Made by a program: the position numbers and the translations under genes
The notes under the pieces: generated by a model
What the model was told of the DNA's origin: nothing
Databases searched by the model: none
Seen by the model: the letters and a program-made list of their open reading frames with translations, nothing else
Shown: one piece after another, positions 10,114-18,926 of the stretch
How the letters are laid out: the number at the start of each line of letters is the position of its first letter
Numbering within the stretch: the stretch's first letter is position 1
Source of the DNA: Novosphingobium pokkalii
Lineage (GTDB): Bacteria > Pseudomonadota > Alphaproteobacteria > Sphingomonadales > Sphingomonadaceae
DNA: 64,000 bases
Direction of reading: 5' to 3'
Assembly (NCBI RefSeq): GCF_014652855.1
Contig: NZ_BMZP01000004.1
Span: 247,235-311,234 of the forward strand

Positions 10114-11439
10114 ATGGCCGATCTGTTTGCCCCGCCTCCCCAGGAAACCCCGCGCGCCCAGCCGCTTGAGCATGGCCCGCTGGCCGACCGGCTGCGCCCG
10201 CGCGCGCTTGGCCAGGTGATCGGCCAGGGCCACCTGACCGGTGCGGAAGGCGCGATCGGGCGGATGGTCGCGGCCGGCAAGCTTTCCTCGATGATCCTGT
10301 GGGGGCCGCCCGGCACCGGCAAGACCTCCATCGCGCGGCTGCTCGCCGATGCCGTGGGCATGCGCTTCGTGGCGATCAGCGCGATCTTTTCGGGCGTGGC
10401 CGATCTCAAGAAAGTATTTGCCGAAGCAGAAGCCATGGCGCTCGCCGGGCGGCGCACCCTGCTGTTCGTGGACGAGATTCACCGCTTCAACCGCGCGCAG
10501 CAGGATGGCTTCCTGCCCGTGGTGGAAAACGGCACGATCACTCTAGTCGGGGCCACCACCGAAAACCCCAGCTTCGCGCTCAACGCCGCCTTGCTCAGCC
10601 GGGCGCAAGTGCTCATCCTGCACCGGCTCGATGCCGCCGCCCTGGGCGAATTGCTGCGCCGAGCCGAGGAAGAGACCGGCCTCGCCCTGCCCCTCACCCC
10701 GCCCGCGCGCGAGGCGCTGGTCGCCTCGGCCGACGGCGACGGGCGCTTCCTGCTCAACCAGGTGGAAACCCTGCTGGACGTGGACCTGCCCGCCCCGCTC
10801 GATCCAGAGGCGCTGTCCACGTTCCTGATGCGGCGCGTGGCGGTCTATGACAAGGACCGCGACGGGCACTACAACCTGATTTCCGCCCTGCACAAATCAC
10901 TGCGCGGGTCCGATCCGCAGGCCGCGCTCTATTGGCTGGCGCGCATGCTGGTGGCGGGGGAAGAGCCGCTTTATGTGCTGCGCCGCCTGGTGCGCTTTGC
11001 CAGCGAGGATATCGGCCTCGCTGATCCGCAGGCGCTGATCCAGTGCCTGGCGGCCAAGGACGCCTATGAATTCCTCGGCTCGCCCGAAGGCGAACTCGCC
11101 ATCGTGCAGGCCTGCCTCTATTGCGCCACGGCGCCCAAATCCAACGCCGCCTATGCGGGGATGAAGGCGGCGTGGAAAGCCGCGCGCGACACCGGCTCGC
11201 TCAGCCCGCCCGCGCACATCCTCAACGCCCCGACCAAGCTGATGAAGGACATCGGCTATGGCAAGGGCTATGCCTATGACCACGACGCGGCAGACGGCTT
11301 TTCCGGCGCCCACTATTGGCCAGACGGGATGGCGGCGCAGGACTTCTACCGCCCGGTGGAGCGCGGCTTCGAGCGCGAGATCGCCAAGCGGCTGGAGTGG
11401 TGGGACCGCAAGCGGCGCGAGCGGCGCGGGGAAGAATGA
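10114..11439 (+). CDS. rarA: Replication-associated recombination ATPase RarA (MgsA)
   Basis: This 441-residue AAA+ ATPase of the RarA/WRNIP1 family acts at stalled forks together with the clamp-loader and SSB machinery. Visible motifs are Walker A GPPGTGKTS (residues 64-72), Walker B LLFVDEIHRFNR, sensor 1 VGATTENPSFALN, and the C-terminal RarA domain with YDKDRDGHYNLISALHKSLR and YWLARML. The family-typical VKGKGYAYDHD-like GYGKGYAYDHD is near the end. Length matches E. coli RarA (447 aa). The start at 10114 gives the conserved N-terminus; the upstream extension into the PadR promoter is not protein-like. Its stop overlaps the next gene by four bases (ATGA). Confidence 0.96.
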   Translation: MADLFAPPPQETPRAQPLEHGPLADRLRPRALGQVIGQGHLTGAEGAIGRMVAAGKLSSMILWGPPGTGKTSIARLLADAVGMRFVAISAIFSGVADLKKVFAEAEAMALAGRRTLLFVDEIHRFNRAQQDGFLPVVENGTITLVGATTENPSFALNAALLSRAQVLILHRLDAAALGELLRRAEEETGLALPLTPPAREALVASADGDGRFLLNQVETLLDVDLPAPLDPEALSTFLMRRVAVYDKDRDGHYNLISALHKSLRGSDPQAALYWLARMLVAGEEPLYVLRRLVRFASEDIGLADPQALIQCLAAKDAYEFLGSPEGELAIVQACLYCATAPKSNAAYAGMKAAWKAARDTGSLSPPAHILNAPTKLMKDIGYGKGYAYDHDAADGFSGAHYWPDGMAAQDFYRPVERGFEREIAKRLEWWDRKRRERRGEE

Positions 11440-12302
11440 GCCGCTTTGCCCATTTCGTGGCGATCGACTGGTCCGGCGCGGCGGGGGAACGGCATAAGGG
11501 CATTGCCCTGGCGCAATGTAGCGCCGGACCGGGCGCCCCCACGCTCGTTCGCCCGGGCCATCGCTGGTCGCGCGCCGAGGTGCTGCACTGGCTGCGGCAC
11601 GATCTGCCGCGTGACAGCCTCGTCGGCATGGACCTGGGGCAATCGTTGCCGTTCGTCGATTGCGGCGCGTTCTTTCCCGGATGGGCAGAAAGCCCGCCCG
11701 ACGCCCGCGCGCTCTGGGCCATGGTCGATGCCGCCTGCACCGATGAACCGCACCTGGGCGTCAACCGCTTCGTCGACGCCAGCGAACCGGCGCGCCATTT
11801 CCGCCGCCACGGCGGCCGCTGCGGCGATCGCTTCCCCCCCGGGCGCGGTCGCCTGCGCGTGACCGAACGCGCGCAGGAGGCAATGGGATGCAAGCCCTAC
11901 AGCAATTTCAACCTGGTCGGCGCGGCGCAAGTGGGCAAGTCGAGCCTGTCGGGGATGCGCGTGCTGCACCGCCTTGCGGGCCACCTGCCCGTCTGGCCGA
12001 TCGATCCCCTGCCTGCTTCGGGCAGCGTGGTCTGCGAAATCTACACCACCATCGCCGCCATGGCCGCCGGACGCCCGCCCAGCCGCTCCAAGATCCGCGA
12101 TGGCGCCGCACTCGACACCGCGCTGGCAGCCCTGGCCAGCGCCCCCTTCCACCACGCCGGCCCGATCGACGACCACCAGAGCGACGCCCTGATCACGGCC
12201 GCCTGGCTGCGCACCGTGGCCGCCGAGCCCCGGCTGTGGCACCCGCCCGGCCTGACCCCGGAAATTGCCAAAACCGAGGGCTGGACGTTCGGGGCCAGTT
12301 GA
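11436..12302 (+). CDS. DUF429-like predicted RNase H-fold protein
   Basis: This 288-residue protein begins FAHFVAIDWSGA and has GMDLGQSLPF, HLGVNRFVDASEP and, near the end, IDDHQSDALITAAWLR. An acidic residue after the first strand (AID), a second in the middle (MDLG) and a DxxDAxxxA-type helix are the pattern of RNase H-like families such as DUF429, which are predicted nucleases. No activity is established for it. It starts on an ATGA overlap with rarA, so it is translationally coupled to a recombination factor, which is weak context for a DNA-processing role. Family assignment is by motif only. Confidence 0.7.
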   Translation: MSRFAHFVAIDWSGAAGERHKGIALAQCSAGPGAPTLVRPGHRWSRAEVLHWLRHDLPRDSLVGMDLGQSLPFVDCGAFFPGWAESPPDARALWAMVDAACTDEPHLGVNRFVDASEPARHFRRHGGRCGDRFPPGRGRLRVTERAQEAMGCKPYSNFNLVGAAQVGKSSLSGMRVLHRLAGHLPVWPIDPLPASGSVVCEIYTTIAAMAAGRPPSRSKIRDGAALDTALAALASAPFHHAGPIDDHQSDALITAAWLRTVAAEPRLWHPPGLTPEIAKTEGWTFGAS

Positions 12303-12328
12303 GGCTATGCGCTGTGCTAGCCACCGTT

Positions 12329-12404
12329 GCCGGCTTAGCTCAGTTGGTAGAGCACCTGCTTTGTAACCAGGGGGTCAGGGGTTCGATTCCTCTAGCCGGC
12401 ACCA
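12329..12404 (+). tRNA. tRNA-Thr (anticodon UGU), CCA encoded
   Basis: A complete cloverleaf is visible. The acceptor stem GCCGGCT (12329-12335) pairs with AGCCGGC (12394-12400), the discriminator is A and CCA is encoded. The D arm is GCTC-AGTTGGTA-GAGC, the anticodon loop is TTTGTAA with anticodon TGT, and the T loop is TTCGATT. The anticodon stem CCTGC/CCAGG has a C-C mismatch at the loop-closing pair (31-39). Confidence 0.97.
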
Positions 12405-12457
12405 TTTTGCGAACCACAAGCGTTCGCCGCCTGCCATGGGTTTCATCGCCCGAGGCC

Positions 12458-13228
12458 CTAATCCGCCGTCCAGCCACCATCAACGACCAGGCTGGTGCCG
12501 GTCATCAGCGCCGATGCCTCGCTGGCGAGGAAGACCACGGCGCCCATCAGGTCTGCCACCGTGCCCAGGCGGCCCAGCTTGATCTTTGCCAGCACGCTGG
12601 CGCGGAAGGCCGCATCTTCGAAGAAGGGCTTGGTCATCGGGGTTTCGATGAACGTGGGGGCTATCGTGTTGGAGCGGATGCCGTGGGGGGCAAGGTCGAG
12701 CGCGAAGGCCTTGTTCATGCCTTCGATGGCCCACTTGCTGGCGCAATAGAGGCTGCGGTTGGGGCCGCCGACGTGGCCCATCTGGCTGCCGATGTGGATC
12801 AGGCTGCCCCCGGCAATACCTTCGGTCAGCATGGCCTTGGCCGCGCCCTGCGCCACGAAGAAAGCGGAGCGCAGATTGAGATCGAGCACGGCGTCATAGT
12901 CGTCCTCGCTCACCTCCCACAGCGGCTTGGGGCGGTTGGTGCCGGCGTTGTTGACCAGCACGTGAAACGCCGGGCGGCTGGCGAAGAACGCGGCGACGGC
13001 AGCCGTGTCGCTCACATCGAGCACGGCCGCATCGGCCAGGCCGCCGGCCGCAACGATGGCCGCCGCACCTGCCTCGATCTCGGCCGCGGTGCGCGCGGCG
13101 AGCGTGACCTGCGCCCCGGCCTGGGCCAGGGCAGCGGCCATGGCGAGGCCGATGCCCCGCCCGGCCCCGGTGACGAGCGCGCGGCGCCCGTCGAGCTGGA
13201 AGCTGGGGGTCTGCGGAAGCGCGCTCAT
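12458..13228 (-). CDS. Short-chain dehydrogenase/reductase, partner of the HisD-like enzyme
   Basis: This 256-residue classical SDR has cofactor motif TGAGRGIG near residue 20, [11 protein letters not shown], and the catalytic Ser and YCASK in [15 protein letters not shown] and RSLYCASKW. The C-terminus [11 protein letters not shown] is typical of NAD(P)-dependent alcohol dehydrogenases. Its ATG overlaps the stop of the HisD-like gene (ATGA), so the two are co-translated and probably oxidise successive hydroxyls of one substrate. In dihydroxypropanesulfonate catabolism an SDR (HpsP/HpsO) works with HpsN in this way. Sugar acids or polyols are equally possible. Confidence 0.88.
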   Translation of the reverse strand: MSALPQTPSFQLDGRRALVTGAGRGIGLAMAAALAQAGAQVTLAARTAAEIEAGAAAIVAAGGLADAAVLDVSDTAAVAAFFASRPAFHVLVNNAGTNRPKPLWEVSEDDYDAVLDLNLRSAFFVAQGAAKAMLTEGIAGGSLIHIGSQMGHVGGPNRSLYCASKWAIEGMNKAFALDLAPHGIRSNTIAPTFIETPMTKPFFEDAAFRASVLAKIKLGRLGTVADLMGAVVFLASEASALMTGTSLVVDGGWTAD

Positions 13229-14556
13229 GCTTTCGTCAGTTCCGAAGGTTCGGCCTGGCCGGCATAGGGCACATTGCGCCCGCCGAACCGCCGCACGCGG
13301 ATGTTGGCCTGCTCGCCATGCCCGGCAAAGCCTTCCAGGGCGCAGAGGCGGCTGCAATATTCGCCCACCAGGGCGCTGGCCTCGTCGGTCAGGACTTTCT
13401 GGTAGGTGCAGGTCTTGAGGAACTTGCCCACCCACAGGCCGCCGGTATAGCGCGCCGCCTTCTTCGTCGGCAGGGTGTGGTTGGTGCCGATCACCTTGTC
13501 GCCGAACGAGACATTGGTGCGCTGGCCCAGGAACAGCGCGCCATAGTTGGTCATGTGCCGGAGGAAATAGTCTGGGTCGGCGGTCATGACCTGCACGTGC
13601 TCGCTGGCAATCTCGTCGGCCACCCGCACCATCTCTTCATAGCTTTCAGCCACGATCACTTCGCCAAAGGTTTCCCAGGCCTTGCGGGCGTGATCGGCGG
13701 TGGGCAGGATCTGCAACAGACGGTCGATCTCGGCCATGGTGGCGCGGGCGAACTTTTCCGAATTGGTGAGCAGGACACCGGGGCTGTCCGGCCCGTGCTC
13801 GACCTGGCCGAGAATGTCGGTGGCGGCCATTTCCGGGTCGCAGCCCACTTCGTCGGCAATGATCAGGGTTTCGGTGGGTCCGGCGAACAGGTCGATCCCG
13901 ACGCGGCCAAACAACTGGCGCTTGGCTTCGGCCACGAATGCATTGCCGGGGCCAACCAGGATATCGACCGGATCGATGCTCTGCGTGCCGATGGCCATGG
14001 CGCCGATCGCCTGGATGCCGCCCAGGGCATAGATCGCGTCTGCCCCGGCCAGCGCCTGCGCCGCGACGATGGCGCGCGCCGGCTTGCCCTGGAACGGCGG
14101 CGCGCAAGTGATCACGCGCGAAACCCCGGCGACCTTGGCCGTGATCACGCTCATGTGCGCAGAGGCGAGCAGCGGGTACTTGCCGCCCGGAACATAGCAA
14201 CCCGCCGCGTTGATCGGCACGTTCTTGTGGCCGAGGATCACGCCGGGCAGCGTCTCGACTTCCACGTCCTTCATGCTGTCGCGCTGGATCTGGGCAAAGT
14301 TGCGCACCTGGGTCTGCGCGAACTCGATATCCTTGCGCTCCTGCGGCGAAAGGCTGTCCACCGCCGCGTCGATCTCGGCCTGGCTCAGGCGATAGTCGTC
14401 GCGGTCCCAGCCGTCGAACTTGATGCTCATCTCGCGCACGGCGGCATCGCCGCGCCGCTCGATATCGGCCAGCGCCGCTTCCACGATGTCACGCACCTTG
14501 CGGTCGGTTTCCGCCTTCACATCCGCAGCCGCGCCGCGCTTCAGCCATTGGGCCAT
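13225..14556 (-). CDS. HisD/HpsN-family dehydrogenase (catabolic histidinol dehydrogenase paralogue)
   Basis: This 443-residue enzyme has the histidinol-dehydrogenase fold: [34 protein letters not shown] with the Glu-His pair, [18 protein letters not shown] and [11 protein letters not shown]. Biosynthetic HisD proteins read AGPSE and sit in his operons. The GPTET and [10 protein letters not shown] variants, an SDR partner and a LacI regulator point instead to the catabolic branch exemplified by HpsN, which oxidises sulfopropanediol to sulfolactate in two NAD-dependent steps. The start at 14556 has an excellent GGAGGAG site. The physiological substrate is not fixed by sequence; neither sulfolyase nor transporter genes are nearby. 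Confidence 0.85.
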   Translation of the reverse strand: MAQWLKRGAAADVKAETDRKVRDIVEAALADIERRGDAAVREMSIKFDGWDRDDYRLSQAEIDAAVDSLSPQERKDIEFAQTQVRNFAQIQRDSMKDVEVETLPGVILGHKNVPINAAGCYVPGGKYPLLASAHMSVITAKVAGVSRVITCAPPFQGKPARAIVAAQALAGADAIYALGGIQAIGAMAIGTQSIDPVDILVGPGNAFVAEAKRQLFGRVGIDLFAGPTETLIIADEVGCDPEMAATDILGQVEHGPDSPGVLLTNSEKFARATMAEIDRLLQILPTADHARKAWETFGEVIVAESYEEMVRVADEIASEHVQVMTADPDYFLRHMTNYGALFLGQRTNVSFGDKVIGTNHTLPTKKAARYTGGLWVGKFLKTCTYQKVLTDEASALVGEYCSRLCALEGFAGHGEQANIRVRRFGGRNVPYAGQAEPSELTKA

Positions 14557-14607
14557 CTGCCAAACTCCTCCAGCGGATGGGCTGATCCCCATCCCTTCAC
14601 CGGCGCA

Positions 14608-14686
14608 TTGAATACATATTCAACGAATTTCAGGACATGAAAATCATCGCCCACAAACCTCGGTTTTATGAATGAATATATATTCA
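14608..14686. promoter_or_regulatory. Two TGAATA-N-TATTCA inverted repeats in the HisD-like/LacI divergent promoter
   Basis: TTGAATACATATTCAA (14608-14623, one mismatch) and TGAATATATATTCA (14673-14686, perfect) are 64 bp apart between centres, about six helical turns. They are the only AT-rich elements in the region between the divergent genes. They are probable binding sites of the adjacent LacI-type regulator, although they lack the central CG usual for that family. Confidence 0.7.
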
Positions 14687-14763
14687 AGATTTCGGTCCAT
14701 CAAACAGGCGATAGCCTCGGATCCCCGTTTGACCGCCGCTCTGGCCGGCGATAGGAAACGGCG

Positions 14764-15792
14764 ATGGTTGCCCCGCGCGATGCCCGCCGATCCCCTGTCG
14801 ATGATGCCGCATCAGTTACCGTGCATGATGTCGCGCGCGAGGCGGGCGTGTCGCAATCGGCGGTGTCGCGCGCGTTCACGCCCGGCTCCAGCCTGGTGGC
14901 AGACAAGCGGGAGCGCATTCTCGCGGCGGCCGCCAAGCTGGGCTATCGCCCCAACCCGCTGGCGCGTTCGCTGATCCGTGGCCGGTCGGGCATCGTCGGC
15001 GTGGGGGTGGCCAACCTGGCCAATCCGTTCTTCGTCGCGACGCTGCAACTGCTTTCGGACCGGCTGGACCAGAACGGCCTGCGGCTGATGCTGTTTCCCG
15101 CGCAGGGCGAACCATCGATCCAGGACGTGCTGCACTATCGCATCGATGCACTGGTGCTCCTGTCGGTCAGCCTCTCGTCGCTGCTGGCCGGCGAATGTCG
15201 GCGCGCCGGGGTGCCGATCATTCTATACAACCGCACGACCGACCAAGACGATGCCTCGTGCGTGGTGGGCGACAACGCGCATGGTGCGCGCGCGGTTGCG
15301 GCGCATCTGCTCGGCGGCGGCCATCGCCGGCTGGCGTTCCTGTCGGGCTCGCCCGATGCCTCCACCAATATCGAGCGCGAGGCCGGGTTCACGGCCTATC
15401 TGGCGGAACAGGGCCTGCCGCCACCGCTGCGCGAATGCGGCCACTTCGCATTCGATGCGGCCATGGCCGCGACGCGCCGCCTCCTGCTGCGGCCCGATCG
15501 CCCGGATGCGATCTTTTGCGCCAACGATACCATGGCACTGGCCGCGATCACCGTGGCGCGGCACGAATTCGGGATCGACGTTGGCCGCGATCTGTCGATC
15601 GTCGGTTATGATGACGTGCCGATGGCGGCCTGGCCCAGCTTTGCCCTGACCACTTATTCCCAGCCGGCCGCGCAGATGGTCGATGAAACCGTCCGGCTGA
15701 TCCACGCGCTGCGCGAGTCGCCCAGTAACCATGAAGCGGTGGTTTGCCCCGGAAAGCTGGTCGTGCGCGGCAGTTCGCGCCCGGTCGCGTAA
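14764..15792 (+). CDS. LacI-family transcriptional regulator
   Basis: This 342-residue protein has an N-terminal LacI helix-turn-helix, VTVHDVAREAGVSQSAVSRA, and hinge KLGYRPNPLARSL. A periplasmic-binding-protein-type sensor domain follows, with VGVANLANPFFVATLQ, GGHRRLAFLSG, RPDAIFCANDTMAL and SIVGYDDVPMAAW. It likely represses the divergent HisD-like/SDR operon and is relieved by a pathway intermediate. Two near-identical inverted repeats lie between it and that operon. The start at 14764 follows AGGAAACGGCG. The sensor domain does not reveal the effector. Confidence 0.93.
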   Translation: MVAPRDARRSPVDDAASVTVHDVAREAGVSQSAVSRAFTPGSSLVADKRERILAAAAKLGYRPNPLARSLIRGRSGIVGVGVANLANPFFVATLQLLSDRLDQNGLRLMLFPAQGEPSIQDVLHYRIDALVLLSVSLSSLLAGECRRAGVPIILYNRTTDQDDASCVVGDNAHGARAVAAHLLGGGHRRLAFLSGSPDASTNIEREAGFTAYLAEQGLPPPLRECGHFAFDAAMAATRRLLLRPDRPDAIFCANDTMALAAITVARHEFGIDVGRDLSIVGYDDVPMAAWPSFALTTYSQPAAQMVDETVRLIHALRESPSNHEAVVCPGKLVVRGSSRPVA

Positions 15793-15796
15793 CGAC

Positions 15797-16267
15797 CTAC
15801 CCCACCGGCAGCGCCGTCTTGTAGACCACCGGGCGCAACGCGAAACTGGTGGTGACCTGCGATACGCCCGCCACCTTGGTCAGCTTGTGGCGCAGGAAAT
15901 CCTCGAATTCGCTGAGCGAGCCGACCAGCACGCGAAGCTGGTAATCGGCCTCTCCGGTCATCAGGTAGCATTCCATGACTTCGGGGAAGTCTGCGACGGC
16001 GGCCTCGAACAGCGACAGGCGCGTGTCATCCTGCTGTTCCAGGCGGATGCGGACGAAGGCCGTCACGCCAAGGCCCACCGCAGCGGGATCGACCAGGCCG
16101 ACATAGCCCTGGATGATGCCGCTTTCCTCCAATTGGCGCACCCGGCGCAGGCATGGGCTGGGCGATAGGCCCACGGCATCGGCCAATTGCTGGTTGGTGA
16201 TTCGCCCATCGGCCTGAAGCCGCGCGAGGATGCGGATGTCTATGGCATCCAACCGCTGATTTGACAT
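15797..16267 (-). CDS. Lrp/AsnC-family transcriptional regulator
   Basis: This 156-residue protein begins LDAIDIRILARLQADGRITN with the AsnC-type helix-turn-helix (QLADAVGLSPSPCLRRVRQL). A RAM/ligand-binding domain follows, with VMECYLMTGEADYQLRV and a VTTSFALRPVVYKTALP end. Such proteins often control an adjacent amino-acid or 2-oxoacid catabolic gene (BkdR, PutR). It is divergent from an AceE-like E1 gene, and a perfect palindrome lies between them close to its own start. The start at 16267 follows GGGGGCAA. Confidence 0.92.
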   Translation of the reverse strand: MSNQRLDAIDIRILARLQADGRITNQQLADAVGLSPSPCLRRVRQLEESGIIQGYVGLVDPAAVGLGVTAFVRIRLEQQDDTRLSLFEAAVADFPEVMECYLMTGEADYQLRVLVGSLSEFEDFLRHKLTKVAGVSQVTTSFALRPVVYKTALPVG

Positions 16268-16290
16268 GAAATTGCCCCCAGACCGATTTT

Positions 16291-16307
16291 TTGGCAGAAT
16301 CTGCCAA
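16291..16307. promoter_or_regulatory. Palindrome TTGGCAGAATCTGCCAA, probable Lrp-type operator
   Basis: Eight-base arms are perfectly complementary around a central A. The site lies 24 bp from the lrp start and 88 bp from the divergent E1 start. Its length and symmetry fit Lrp-family dimers (inference). Confidence 0.7.
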
Positions 16308-16394
16308 TACTCTGCCCGCCCATGGCAATCTTTGCAATGATCCCCGGACCATGATGATCTAGACTGCCGCCACCAGAAGACGGGAGGGATTGTC

Positions 16395-18740
16395 ATGGCC
16401 ATCGTTGCGCAACCGCAAAGCCAGCAGGACACGGTTCAGGCGCTCGAAGCCCTCGACACGCGCCTGCGCTGGCTTTCCGCCTGGACGGTCCACAATGCCA
16501 ACCACGTGCGCAAGAAGCGCGACGGGATGAAAGTGGGCGGCCACCAGGCCAGTTGCGCATCGATGACGACGATCATGTCCGCGCTCTATTTCCATGCCCT
16601 GCGCCCGCAGGACAAAGTGGCGGTCAAGCCGCATGCCGGGCCGGTGCTCCATGCCATCCACTACCTGCTGGGCAACCAGAGCCTGGACCAGTTGCAGCGG
16701 TTTCGCGGCCTGGGCGGCATGCAGAGCTATCCCTCGCGCACCAAGGACCAGATCCCGGTCGATTTCTCCACCGGTTCGGTCGGCCTGGGGGTGGCCATTA
16801 CCGCCTTTGCCAGCCTGGTGCAGGACTATCTGATCGCGCGCGGCCAGCTTCCCGCCGAAAACGCCGGCCGGATGATCGCGCTGATGGGCGATGCCGAGCT
16901 TGACGAAGGCAACATCTATGAATGCCTGATCGAGGGCTACAAGCACGACATCCGCAATTGCTGGTGGATCGTCGACTACAACCGCCAGTCGCTCGACAGC
17001 ACGACGGCCGACCGCATGTTCCGCCGCTTCGACGATATCTTCGAGACCTGCGGCTGGCGCGTGCTGACGCTGAAGTATGGCAAGCAGCAGCGCGAGGCGT
17101 TTGCCCGGCCGGGCGGCAAGAGCTTGCAGGAGTGGATCGACAATTGCCCCAACGCCGATTTCGCCGCGCTCACCTATCAGGGCGGCGCGGCGTGGCGCGC
17201 GCGGTTGCTGGCCGACATCGGCAGCAAGCCGCATGTCCGCAAGCTGCTCGACAGCTTTGACGATGCCGCGCTGGCGCACCTGATGACCAACCTGGGCGGC
17301 CATTGCGTGGAAACGCTGCTGGAAGCCTTTGCCGCCGCCGACGATGAAACCCCGACGATGTTCATCGCCTATACCATCAAGGGGTTCGGCCTGCCGCTGG
17401 CGGGCCACAAGGACAACCATTCGGGGATGATGAACCCGCAGCAGATCCTGCAACTGCGCGACAGCCTGAACATTGCCGAGGGCCAGGAATGGGAACCCTA
17501 TGGCGGCCTGGGCGACAACCTCGCTGCCGAACTGCGCGCCTTTGTCAGCCGCAGCCCGTTTGCCGCCACCCCGCCCGAGCACGACGCGCCGGCCGTGCCC
17601 GTGCCTGACCGCCTGCCCACGCCCGAGGGCGAGGAGCAATCGACCCAGGCCGCGTTCGGGCGGATCCTGATGGACCTGGCCAAGGCCGGCGATACCCTGG
17701 GCGACAGCATCGTGACCACCGCGCCCGACGTGACGCAGACCACCAACCTGGGCGGCTTCGTCAACCGGCGCGGCCTGTTCCGGCGCGGCGAACTGCACGA
17801 CGTGTTCCACGCCGCCAAGATCCCTTCGGCGCAGCGCTGGACCGGCCATGCCGCCGGCCAGCACATCGAACTGGGCATTGCCGAAAACAACTTCTTCCTG
17901 ATGCTCGCCGCCCTCGGCCTGTCCGCCCCGCATTTCGGAACGCGGCTGCTGCCGGTCGGCACGGTCTATGATCCGTTCATTTCGCGCGGTCTCGATGCGC
18001 TGAACTATGGCTGCTATCAGGATGCGCGGTTCCTGCTGGTGGGCACGCCCTCCGGCCTCACGCTGGGCGCGGAAGGTGGCGCGCACCAATCGATCAACAC
18101 GCCGCTGATCGGCATGGGCCAGCCCAACCTGGATTACTACGAACCCGCCTATGCCGATGAAGTGGCGATCCTGATGCGCCATGCGTTCGAGCACATGCAG
18201 AAGCCTGAAGGCAGTTCGGTCTACTTGCGCCTCAGCACCCGCTCGATCCCGCAAGTCACGCGCAGCGATGATGCCTGGGAAGCCGACGCAGTGCGCGGCG
18301 GCTATTGGCTGCGCCGCCCCTCGGCCGACAGCGAGGCTGCGATCGTGTTCACCGGCGCGATTGCCCCCGAAGCCCTGGCGGCATGGGAAACGCTGGTGGA
18401 AGACCTGCCTGGCCTCGGCCTGCTCAACGTGACTTCGCCCGATCTGCTGCATCGCGGCTGGTCGGCGCGCCGCGCGGCGCGGTGGACCGGCACCAAGCCG
18501 GCGCCGAGCCACGTCGACCACCTGCTTTCGGCGCTGCCGGCGCACGCGAGCCTGGTGACCGTGATCGACGGATCGCCGGGGGCCTTGTCTTGGCTTGGCG
18601 GGGTCAGGGGCATGCGCGTCAGCCCGCTTGGCACCGACCGCTTCGGCCAGACCGGCGATCTGCCGGATCTCTACCGCACCTATCGCCTCGATGCCGATGC
18701 GATCATCGATGCGGCGGCAGAGCTGTTCCTGGAGGAATAG
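16395..18740 (+). CDS. Thiamine-diphosphate-dependent 2-oxoacid dehydrogenase E1 / transketolase-like enzyme (AceE type)
   Basis: This 781-residue TPP enzyme has the layout of homodimeric pyruvate dehydrogenase E1. The TPP motif runs GDAELDEGN (165-173) to DYN (about 196), followed by RQSLD as in AceE. It also has KGFGLPLAGHKDNHSG, a central transketolase pyrimidine-binding domain with HIELGIAENNFFLMLAALGL and SGLTLGAEGGAHQS, and a C-terminal transketolase domain with SHVDHLL and DGSPGALSWLGG. It is shorter than AceE (about 890 aa), and no E2 or E3 gene is adjacent. The start follows GGGAGGGA. With a divergent Lrp regulator, a dedicated 2-oxoacid from amino-acid breakdown is likely, but the substrate is not shown. 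Confidence 0.85.
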   Translation: MAIVAQPQSQQDTVQALEALDTRLRWLSAWTVHNANHVRKKRDGMKVGGHQASCASMTTIMSALYFHALRPQDKVAVKPHAGPVLHAIHYLLGNQSLDQLQRFRGLGGMQSYPSRTKDQIPVDFSTGSVGLGVAITAFASLVQDYLIARGQLPAENAGRMIALMGDAELDEGNIYECLIEGYKHDIRNCWWIVDYNRQSLDSTTADRMFRRFDDIFETCGWRVLTLKYGKQQREAFARPGGKSLQEWIDNCPNADFAALTYQGGAAWRARLLADIGSKPHVRKLLDSFDDAALAHLMTNLGGHCVETLLEAFAAADDETPTMFIAYTIKGFGLPLAGHKDNHSGMMNPQQILQLRDSLNIAEGQEWEPYGGLGDNLAAELRAFVSRSPFAATPPEHDAPAVPVPDRLPTPEGEEQSTQAAFGRILMDLAKAGDTLGDSIVTTAPDVTQTTNLGGFVNRRGLFRRGELHDVFHAAKIPSAQRWTGHAAGQHIELGIAENNFFLMLAALGLSAPHFGTRLLPVGTVYDPFISRGLDALNYGCYQDARFLLVGTPSGLTLGAEGGAHQSINTPLIGMGQPNLDYYEPAYADEVAILMRHAFEHMQKPEGSSVYLRLSTRSIPQVTRSDDAWEADAVRGGYWLRRPSADSEAAIVFTGAIAPEALAAWETLVEDLPGLGLLNVTSPDLLHRGWSARRAARWTGTKPAPSHVDHLLSALPAHASLVTVIDGSPGALSWLGGVRGMRVSPLGTDRFGQTGDLPDLYRTYRLDADAIIDAAAELFLEE

Positions 18741-18804
18741 GCCTTTGCCGGTCCCGCGACGGCCGGGCGCGGTGGATGGCTTGCCGGGCATCAACCGTTG
18801 CGGG

Positions 18805-18879
18805 GGACCCCGGATCAAGTCCGGGGTGACGTTGAAATAGCTAAAGTTTCTTCGTCGCCCCGGACTTGATCCGGGGCCA
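18805..18879. repeat. Paired inverted copies of a palindromic intergenic element
   Basis: CCCCGGATCAAGTCCGGGG (18808-18826) and its complement CCCCGGACTTGATCCGGGG (18858-18876) lie 31 bp apart, with matching flanks (GA/CC and TGACG/CGTCG). Each copy is itself a hairpin, and together they can form one long stem. It lies between an E1 gene and the convergent 2H phosphoesterase gene, so it may also stop transcription from both sides. This is a REP-like element common in sphingomonads. Confidence 0.85.
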
Positions 18880-18926
18880 CGCTCTGTTGTCGATGATGGA
18901 AATCAGACGCGCTTGATCCAGCATGA

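Noticed and set aside
9267..10457. A longer PadR reading that starts within the rarA region
   Set aside because: The extension covers the palindromic promoter and the rarA 5' end; the start at 10001 has a ribosome-binding site.
13225..14556. Biosynthetic histidinol dehydrogenase of a his operon
   Set aside because: No his genes are adjacent, key motifs are the catabolic variants, and an SDR plus a LacI regulator surround it.
16359..18818. A long minus-strand open frame opposite the E1 gene
   Set aside because: The plus strand holds an unambiguous ThDP enzyme; the antisense translation lacks any domain.
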